Shown piece by piece: positions 1 to 6,600 of a stretch of 7,102 nucleotides of DNA (position 1 is its first letter; each line of letters begins with the position of its first letter). Under the pieces are notes generated by a model. That model did no database searches and was not told where the DNA came from. It saw only the letters and a program-made list of their open reading frames with translations. This DNA comes from an uncultured Flavobacterium sp. (GTDB lineage Bacteria > Bacteroidota > Bacteroidia > Flavobacteriales > Flavobacteriaceae), in the NCBI GenBank assembly GCA_946886675.1, contig CAMPIZ010000080.1, positions 1 through 7,102 on the forward strand. Reading direction: 5' to 3'. A program made the translations under genes and the position numbers.

Positions 1-55
1 CATTCACCTGAATATCAGCTACCGTTGGCATATCCACTGCACAGAAATCCTGAGT
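1..55. repeat. 55-base exact direct repeat, copy at the window edge
   Basis: Bases 1-55 are identical to bases 241-295, exactly one Ig-repeat period apart; they diverge at base 56. The left end is cut by the window, so the match may be longer. It encodes the segment from QDFCAVDMPTVADIQVN into the next residues of neighbouring repeat units. Confidence 0.95.
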
Positions 56-3000
56 GGTATCTGTAGTAGTTGGTGTTGCCGCATCATCTATATTTATAGT
101 TATTGCTAACCTTACAGAACTTTCACAGCCTGAGGCCGCATCGGTAAGCGATGCATAATATGTTGAACCATCTGTAAGCATTGTGGTTTCAGCAACAACA
201 GCGCCTCCGGTTGCGGCATCATACCAGGTTACCCCGGATTCATTCACCTGAATATCAGCTACCGTTGGCATATCCACTGCACAGAAATCCTGAGTATCAT
301 CTGTTGTGGTTGGTGTAGTCGCATCATCAATATTTACTGTAACTGCAAGCCTCACAGAACTTTCGCAACCTGAACCTGCATCTGTAAGTGATGCGTAATA
401 TGTTGAATCATCCGAAAGCATTGTGGTTTCAGCTACAACAGTACCTCCGGTTGCGGCATCATACCAGGTTACTCCTGCTTCATTTACCTGAATATCTGCG
501 ACTGTTGGCATATCTGCCGCGCAAAAATCCTGAGTAGTATCCGTAGTAGTTGGTGTGGCAGCGTCATCTACATTTATTGTAACTGCTAACCTTACAGAGC
601 TTTCGCAGCTTCCAAGCATAATGCTTCCGTAGTAAGTAGTCCCGTCTGTTAAGGCGGTAGTACCCGCCAGTAAAGTGCCGCCTGTTGCCGCAGTATACCA
701 AACAACTCCTGTTTCGTTTACCTGTATATCTGCTACTGTTGGCATATCAACTTCACAAAAATCCTGGGTAGTATCGGTAGTGGTTGGCGTAGGGGCGTCT
801 CCCACACTTACAGTTACTGCAAGCCTTACACTACTTTCACAGCCCGAAGCAGCATCAGTAAGCGATGCATAGTAGGTTGTACCGTCGACAAGTGGGGTTG
901 TGCCGGCTACTACCGCACCGCCTGCTGCAGCGTTATACCATATTACCCCTGTTTCGTTCACATCAATGTCGGATACTGTGGGCATATCTGCCGCACAAAA
1001 ATCCTGTGTTACATCATTAGTAGTTGGTGTAGGGGCATCATCTACATTTACTGTAATAGCAAGCCTCACGCTGCTTTCGCAGCCCGAAACTGCATCAGTA
1101 AGTGATGCATAGTAGGTAACTCCGTCTACAAGGGCAGCGCCATTAACTATTTGAGAACCACCTGTTGCCATATCATACCATACAACACCTGTTTCATTTA
1201 CCTGAATATTTGCTAAAGTTGGATTATCTGCTAAACAGAAATCCTGTGTAGTATCTGTAGTTGTAGGTGTTGGTGCGTCATCAACATTTACTGTAACAGC
1301 AAGCCTTACACTGCTTTCACAGCCCGAAACAGCATCAGTAAGTGAAGCATAGTATACAGAACCATCCGTTAAAGATGTGGTTTCTGCCACAATATTTCCG
1401 CCAGTTACTGCATCATACCAAATCACGCCCGCCTCATTTACCTGAATATCAGAAACTGTAGGCATATCAACTGCGCAAAAATCCTGTGTTGTATCTGTCG
1501 TAGTTGGTGTATCCGCATCGTTCACATTTACTGTTATGGCCAGCCTAGTTGCACTTTCACAGTTATTAACTGTTTCAAACTGGGCTGCATAATATATAGC
1601 CCCGTCTGTAAGTGTAGTGTTATCCGGCAATAAGTTTCCTGCCGTAGCAGCGTCATACCATCTTATATTAGTTTCATTTACCTGAATATCTGCCAGTGTA
1701 GGCATATCTGCCTCACAAAAATCCTGTGTGTCATCTGTAGTCGTAGGCGTAGCCACTGGATTTATTAAGCAAGGGTCGCATACAATACCATTATTTTCAT
1801 AATTATCATTATAATAATCGTCCAGTACAAATACATCTGCAAAGTAATTATTAAAATCACCATTGGCCATGCCGGGCTCGTCTGACTGAGGGTCAGTATC
1901 ATTATTAAACAGCCTGGTGCCTTCTGCACAGCAGGTGTTATTTGGAAGTACAAATGTAAATAGAAGCAGCTCCTCACCCTCAACAAAGTCAAAACCGGAA
2001 CCATCAGTAGAAATGGCATGAAAATCGTTTGCAGTATCTGCAGCAGGCGCAAATACCTGAGAACTGTCCAGCCACAAACCACCATTTACACTTGTTATAA
2101 CTAAAGGGGCGTCATCTACCGTAGAAGGGAGTACAATAGCTATCTGGCTACCTGAGGCAACAAAAAAGTCTGTTGCTGTAAAATTTGGCAACGCATATAC
2201 CTCAAACGTGCAGGTTGCCGCATCAAACCTTATTGTAAAATCTACAGAAGGATTTACAGTACAGGCAGGACTTGATGGGTTAGGATCGCATGGATTTAGC
2301 GGATTACTTCCCGCAGTTACCTCATCACCATCATTTATGCTATCTCCATCACTATCCGGGTTTGCCGGGCCGGTACCTAAAGATGCTTCCTGAGTATTTG
2401 TTAGACCGTCACTATCCTGATCACAAGGGCCGGCATTTACATTTGGATCACACGGATTTAAAGGATCTGTAGCATTGGTTACCTCATCTCCATCCAGTAT
2501 ACCATCACCATCTGTATCAGCTAATAAGGCATTAGTGCCAAATGTTGCTTCCTGAGCATTGGTAAGCCCATCATTATCACGATCACATGTCGGGAAATTA
2601 AGATTAGGGCTGCAAGGACTCAGCGGGTCTGTACTGTTGTTAACCTCGCTGCCATCATTTATGGCATCTCCATCAGTGTCGGCTATGGTAGGATCTGTAC
2701 CTATTACAGCTTCCTGGTTATTGGTAAGTCCGTCACTGTCCTGATCGCAGGTACCTGCCGAGGCATTTGGTACACAAGGGTTGTTGTCATCCGGATCGGT
2801 ACCCGCCGGTTCGCCATCATTATCGGCATCCGTAGCGCAGCCACCTGTTGGCACAGGACTGCATGGGTCCAGGGGATTACTCCCTCCGGTTACTTCATCA
2901 CCATCATTTATACCGTCTCCATCAGTATCAGCGATAGTTGGGTCAGTTCCTATAAGCGCCTCTTCAGAGTTGTTTAAACCATCACTATCCTGATCGCAGT

Positions 3001-3625
3001 TTGCAAAATTCGGGTTTGGGACACAAGGATTATTATCATCCGGATCGGTATCTTCAGCTACTCCATCCATATCATTATCCACTATACCGCAAGAAGTGCC
3101 TGAATTATTATAATTCACTCCATAATAGTCCTGAAGGTCAAAAACATTACCCACATAAATTGCGAAATCAGCCCCGTTCATACCGGGATCAGCAGGCCCG
3201 GGGTCTATAGTATTGTTATATAATCTTACATCATTAACACAGCCCGGAGCCAATGTAAAGCTAAACAGCAGCAATTCATTTCCTGCAACAAGATTTACAG
3301 TAGAACCGTTTGTTGCAATTCCATGATAATCACTTTGTGAATCTGCTGCAGGTGCATACACCTGTGAGTTGTCAGACCAAGGCCCTCCGGCCGCTGTGGT
3401 AACCGACAGCGAAGCATCATTTATGGACGCAGGCAGGACAACGGTAATCTGGCTTCCTCCCGAAAGGAAGAAATCATCCTGTGTAAAATCAGGACGGGCA
3501 TACACTTCATACCTGTTTTGAGCAGAAATGTATTTAAGAGTAAGATCTATTTGCTGCGGATACAAACACTGCGTGGAAATCAACATTCCTCCGAGCAAGA
3601 ATATTTTAAGTATAAAACTTCTCAT
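1..3625 (-). CDS. Giant secreted TSP3 and Ig-like repeat surface protein, 3'-partial
   Basis: Reading from ATG at 3625-3623, the minus strand stays open for 1208 codons and leaves the window without a stop. The order is: signal peptide (about 1-25), domain A (26-174), thrombospondin type 3-like calcium-binding array (179-454), second domain A (461-612), then Ig-like repeats from about 627 with leading Cys at 637, 716, 797, 877, 957, 1035, 1115 and 1195. The start is chosen because MRSFILKIFLLGG gives a proper signal peptide and lies just 59 bases past the upstream stop. No Shine-Dalgarno sequence is visible, as is common in Bacteroidota. The gene follows its paralogue on the same strand and may be co-transcribed with it. 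The C-terminus, which would show the secretion or anchoring signal, is missing. Likely a long extracellular adhesin or stalk protein stiffened by calcium; this role is inferred, and no close characterised homologue is recognised. Confidence 0.88.
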   Translation of the reverse strand, partial: MRSFILKIFLLGGMLISTQCLYPQQIDLTLKYISAQNRYEVYARPDFTQDDFFLSGGSQITVVLPASINDASLSVTTAAGGPWSDNSQVYAPAADSQSDYHGIATNGSTVNLVAGNELLLFSFTLAPGCVNDVRLYNNTIDPGPADPGMNGADFAIYVGNVFDLQDYYGVNYNNSGTSCGIVDNDMDGVAEDTDPDDNNPCVPNPNFANCDQDSDGLNNSEEALIGTDPTIADTDGDGINDGDEVTGGSNPLDPCSPVPTGGCATDADNDGEPAGTDPDDNNPCVPNASAGTCDQDSDGLTNNQEAVIGTDPTIADTDGDAINDGSEVNNSTDPLSPCSPNLNFPTCDRDNDGLTNAQEATFGTNALLADTDGDGILDGDEVTNATDPLNPCDPNVNAGPCDQDSDGLTNTQEASLGTGPANPDSDGDSINDGDEVTAGSNPLNPCDPNPSSPACTVNPSVDFTIRFDAATCTFEVYALPNFTATDFFVASGSQIAIVLPSTVDDAPLVITSVNGGLWLDSSQVFAPAADTANDFHAISTDGSGFDFVEGEELLLFTFVLPNNTCCAEGTRLFNNDTDPQSDEPGMANGDFNNYFADVFVLDDYYNDNYENNGIVCDPCLINPVATPTTTDDTQDFCEADMPTLADIQVNETNIRWYDAATAGNLLPDNTTLTDGAIYYAAQFETVNNCESATRLAITVNVNDADTPTTTDTTQDFCAVDMPTVSDIQVNEAGVIWYDAVTGGNIVAETTSLTDGSVYYASLTDAVSGCESSVRLAVTVNVDDAPTPTTTDTTQDFCLADNPTLANIQVNETGVVWYDMATGGSQIVNGAALVDGVTYYASLTDAVSGCESSVRLAITVNVDDAPTPTTNDVTQDFCAADMPTVSDIDVNETGVIWYNAAAGGAVVAGTTPLVDGTTYYASLTDAASGCESSVRLAVTVSVGDAPTPTTTDTTQDFCEVDMPTVADIQVNETGVVWYTAATGGTLLAGTTALTDGTTYYGSIMLGSCESSVRLAVTINVDDAATPTTTDTTQDFCAADMPTVADIQVNEAGVTWYDAATGGTVVAETTMLSDDSTYYASLTDAGSGCESSVRLAVTVNIDDATTPTTTDDTQDFCAVDMPTVADIQVNESGVTWYDAATGGAVVAETTMLTDGSTYYASLTDAASGCESSVRLAITINIDDAATPTTTDTTQDFCAVDMPTVADIQVN
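241..295. repeat. 55-base exact direct repeat, second copy
   Basis: Identical to bases 1-55. Synonymous sites are also identical, which points to recent duplication or gene conversion rather than protein-level selection alone. The next unit (near 481-535) codes for nearly the same residues but with several silent differences. Confidence 0.95.
1790..2245 (-). other. Domain A, second (internal) copy in the downstream gene (residues 461-612)
   Basis: A domain of 152 residues between the TSP3-like array and the Ig array. It has VYALPNF, DFFVASGSQIAIVLP, DFHAIS, LLLFTFVLP, a Cys-Cys pair, RLFNN, PGM and GDFNNYFAD. In its second half it matches the upstream gene's copy better than the first copy of its own gene, and as in the upstream gene it leads directly into Ig-like repeats. 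This suggests that the second half of the protein derives from an upstream-gene-like ancestor. Confidence 0.7.
2264..3091 (-). repeat. TSP3-like calcium-binding repeat array (residues 179-454)
   Basis: Asp-rich units of thrombospondin type 3 style, which in known proteins bind calcium in extended loops. Two unit types are visible. The short unit (A, 31 then 30 residues, starting at Cys179 and Cys263) contains DTDPDDNNPC or a close variant. The long unit (B, about 54 residues, starting at Cys210, Cys293, Cys347 and Cys401) contains CDQDSDGLTN, a QEA...GT segment, ADTDGDGINDGDEVT and PLxPC. The order is A-B-A-B-B-B. Each long unit begins and ends near a Cys, so disulfide-stapled calcium loops are plausible. 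It probably forms a stiff spacer between the two A domains. Confidence 0.88.
3104..3550 (-). other. Domain A, first copy in the downstream gene (residues 26-174)
   Basis: A domain of 149 residues directly after the signal peptide. It shares VYARPDF, GGSQITVVLP, GGPWSDNSQVYAPAA, LLLFSFTL, PGM and DYYGVNYNN with the upstream protein's domain. It is the most divergent copy in its second half: the Cys-Cys pair is replaced by a single Cys (APGCVNDVRLYNN), and GDFNNYFAD by ADFAIYVGN. The TSP3-like array follows immediately. Confidence 0.7.
3551..3625 (-). other. Signal peptide of the downstream surface protein
   Basis: Residues 1-25 read MRSFILKIFLLGGMLISTQC followed by LYPQQ. There is a basic N-terminus (Arg2, Lys7), a hydrophobic core at about 8-17, and a polar end before the mature domain starts at Ile26. 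Cys20 is preceded by Ser-Thr-Gln, which is not a lipobox, so cleavage by signal peptidase I near residues 24-25 is more likely than lipidation. The last residues align without gaps with the first visible residues of the upstream protein. Confidence 0.7.
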
Positions 3626-3684
3626 ACGCTATTAGTATATAATTAAAAATAAGTTTTGCATAAAATGGCGTTACATACTCCATT
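3626..3684 (-). other. 59-base intergenic spacer
   Basis: AT-rich spacer between the two surface-protein genes. I see no Shine-Dalgarno sequence before the ATG at 3625 and no good match to the Bacteroidota promoter consensus (TTTG, then TAnnTTTG). Co-transcription from a promoter upstream of the window is therefore plausible but not proven. Confidence 0.5.
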
Positions 3685-3688
3685 TTAT
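3660..3688 (-). other. Inverted repeat spanning the upstream stop codon
   Basis: Bases 3660-3668 (ATAAAATGG) pair perfectly with 3680-3688 (CCATTTTAT), leaving an 11-base loop. One arm contains the TAA stop of the upstream gene. In the minus-strand transcript a run of five U follows about nine bases after the second arm, so this is at best a weak, imperfect intrinsic terminator. The stem has only three G-C pairs. It could equally be an mRNA hairpin between two co-transcribed genes, or chance in AT-rich sequence. Confidence 0.35.
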
Positions 3689-6600
3689 TGGGGGATTTGT
3701 TCTATCATATTATTAAAGTTGTTTAAGTCGCTTGTATTTTCAGGGTAATTAATCACTATGTTTTGTAGTATTGCCCTGTCATTATTAGATCCGTCATATA
3801 GTACCCTGCCGTCCATGTTTACATCTCCTGAATAATAGCCTGTGGTATTGGCAAAATTCAGCACGTTTCCACTATTGGCAGGATCGTTAAGTACCTGGCT
3901 CCCCATTGTTTGCCTGTCATTCCCTACCCCGTCATATTTTATCCTTACATCATAGTTTGCATTACCTGCATATAAAGCCATAGTTCCATTTACAGTTATC
4001 ATAGAAACATCAGGATCATATCCGGGAAGAGAGTATAAGTCTGAACCTGTAAGCGTGGTAAAATCAAGAGTTGCGGCACCTGCTGAAACAGTAACAGGAT
4101 TTGCTGCCAATGCTCCAAAATGATTACGGTGCTTAACCGAAATATAAAATGTCTGCGGAAGATCACTTATAACCAGGCTGCCGCCATTAGCCGCAATAAC
4201 GTCTCCGTCACGCTGTACAAGGGCCGATAAGGTTTTTATAACTGTAGTCTCATCCAGTGCATCTCTCAATTCTATAAATATCCAGTCTACCACAGCATCG
4301 GCAGTACCGGCATTAGCATTTAGTACAGCATTAGTAGTAACTTCACTTCCGGCATTATCTACCTGTGTATATCGTGCGTTTACCGAGTCACTGTAAGGCT
4401 GTTCAAGCGGTATAAGTCCTAATGCCCTTAAATTATCACGCATAAGATTATCTACAGTGCCCAAAAGAGGTCCCTGCAACATTACCTTAACATTAAGGGT
4501 TACATCGCAAACATCTGTAAGCGTTACCGTTACCGGAAGTCTTGAAGTACTTTCACATCCGGTTGTTACATCTGTAGCAGATGCATAATATGTAGTATTA
4601 TTTACAAGTGTAGTTCCCAATGGCAGTGCTGACCCTCCCGATGCACCAGCATACCATGTTATATTATTTTCATTTACCTCAATATCGGAAAGTGTAGGAT
4701 TAGCATAGCTGCAAAATTCCTGGGTATCATCTGTAGTTGTAGGTGCTACTGTATCGTTTATATTTACTGTTACAGCCAGGCGTGTTGCACTTTCACAACT
4801 GCCGCCTGTTAAAGAGCCATAATATGTTGTACCGTCAATAAGTGCTGTACTCCCTGAAACTATACTGCCCCCTGCGGCAGCATCATACCAGGTTACAGAA
4901 TTTTCGTTTGTAATAATGTCGCTAACTGTTGGGCTGTCTATAGCGCAAAAATCCTGTACTGCATCGCCTGTAGGTGGAGATGTGTCATTAATATTCACAG
5001 TCACTGCAAGCCTAACTGAACTCGCACACCCGGAATCACCGTCTGTTATAGAGGCATAATACGTTTCACCATCATTAAGAGCCGTACTTCCGGAGACAGA
5101 GCTGCCCCCTGTAGCAGCATTGTACCACGTTACCGGACTTTCGTTTACAATAAGGTCGTTAACTGTGGGATTATCAATTTCACAAAAGTCCTGTGATGTA
5201 TCCCCCGTAGGAGTGGCTGCATCATCTATAGTTACTGTTACCGCCAGCCTTACAGAGCTTGTACATTCTCCGCTTGTTAGAGACCCATAATAGGTTTCAC
5301 CTTCTGCAAGTGGTGTTGTACCTGCAAGAATACTCCCTCCTGTGGCAGCATTATACCATGTTACAGTCCCGCCTCCTGCAGTAAGGTTATTTACTGTTGG
5401 ATTACTAATAGCACAAAAACTTTGACTAGCCGCACCCGTAGGAGTGGCTGCATCATTTATAGTTACAGTTACAGCAAGCCTAACCGAACTGGAGCAGCTT
5501 CCTATAACCTGGCTACCGTAATAGACCTCATTATTTATTAATGACTCTGAAACATCAACAATATTACCTCCCGTAGGAGCATCATACCACACAACACTAT
5601 TTTCTACAGTTACTATATCGCTTACAGTAGGATTGTCTACCGCACAAAATTCCTGATTTGTATCTCCCGTGGGAGCAGCGGCATCACCAACATTAACTGT
5701 TACAGCAAGCCTTACAGAGCTGGCACAGCTTCCGCTTGTTAAAGAGCCATAATAGGCAGCACCATCAAGTAGAGATGTATTACCCGAAACTATACTGCCT
5801 CCTGTAGCTGCATTATACCAGGTGACAGCAGGCTCAACAGTAACAATGTCACTTACTGTAGGATTATCTATAGCACAAAAGTCCTGTGAGGCATCTCCTG
5901 TAGGTGTTGCGGCATCGTTAATATTTACAGTTACTGCAAACCTTACAGAACTTTCGCAACTGCCATTGGTTAGAGATCCATAATATATAGTTTCACCAGC
6001 TAAACCTGTACCTCCGGATACTATTGAACCACCTGTAGCTGCATCATACCATGTTACATTGGTCTGATCTGCTTCAAGATCATCAACTGTAGGATTATTT
6101 ATAACACAAAAATCCTGAGAAGCATCTCCTGTAGGTGTTGGCGCATCATTAACATCAACTGTGACTGCCAGCCTTACAGAGCTTTCGCAACTTCCACTGC
6201 TTAAGGAACCATAGTAGGTATTACCATCAACCAATGTAGTTCCCGATGTTACAGGGTTTCCCCCGGATGGGGCATCATACCATGTAACCGTACCACCATC
6301 TGCATCTAAATCTGCCACTGTTGGGCTATCAATAACACAAAAACTTTGGGTAGTTTCTCCTGTAGGGGCAACTGCATCATTAACGGTAACAGTTACTGCC
6401 AGCCTTACACCGCTAGCGCAGGTTCCCGGCTGTAAAGCTCCATAATATACCGTCCCATCTGTCAATGATGCAGATGGTGCTATTATGTTACCATTTGTTG
6501 CAGCATCATACCATGTTACACCTGTTTCATTTGTAACAAGATCAGCTACTGTAGGACTGTCTATTGCACAAAATTCCTGTGAAGCACTGCCTGTGGGCGG

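Larger units (their letters stand above)
1..1747 (-). repeat. Tandem Ig-like repeats in the downstream gene (residues 627 onward, runs off window)
   Basis: Seven full units and the start of an eighth, with leading Cys at 637, 716, 797, 877, 957, 1035, 1115 and 1195; the spacing is 78-81 residues, usually 80 (240 bases). The consensus is DFCAxDMPTVADIQVNETGV, WYDAATGG, LTDGxTYYASLTDAxSGCESSVRLAVTVNVDDAxTPTTTDTTQ. Units near the left edge are the most alike at the base level; those nearest the internal domain A are the most divergent (for example AQFETVNNCESATRL in the first). The array clearly continues outside the window. Confidence 0.9.

Noticed and set aside
675..1112. Two short plus-strand open frames (675-872 and 900-1112) with similar translations
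   Set aside because: They are antisense shadows of consecutive Ig repeat units. Their similarity to each other comes from the 240-base repeat period, and the minus-strand frame explains the whole stretch.
1..1747. Regular repeats as a possible CRISPR array
   Set aside because: The period is about 240 bases, repeats are imperfect, and the whole stretch is an open coding frame of Ig-like units.
1765..2085. Minus-strand open frame of 106 residues
   Set aside because: It lies out of frame inside the internal domain A of the large minus-strand gene, whose own frame is continuous and has clear paralogues.
2208..3210. Five short plus-strand open frames over the TSP3 region
   Set aside because: They are antisense to the Asp-rich repeats, where few stops occur on the opposite strand. 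The translations are low-complexity Ser/Pro/His strings with no leader or recognisable domain.
3566..3568. Cys20 of the downstream protein as a lipoprotein attachment site
   Set aside because: The preceding residues Ser-Thr-Gln do not fit a lipobox, which needs a small residue just before the Cys.
3626..3660. Promoter in front of the downstream gene
   Set aside because: The AT-rich sequence includes TATACT about eight bases before the ATG, but this is too close to the start and there is no matching upstream box or Bacteroidota TAnnTTTG element.
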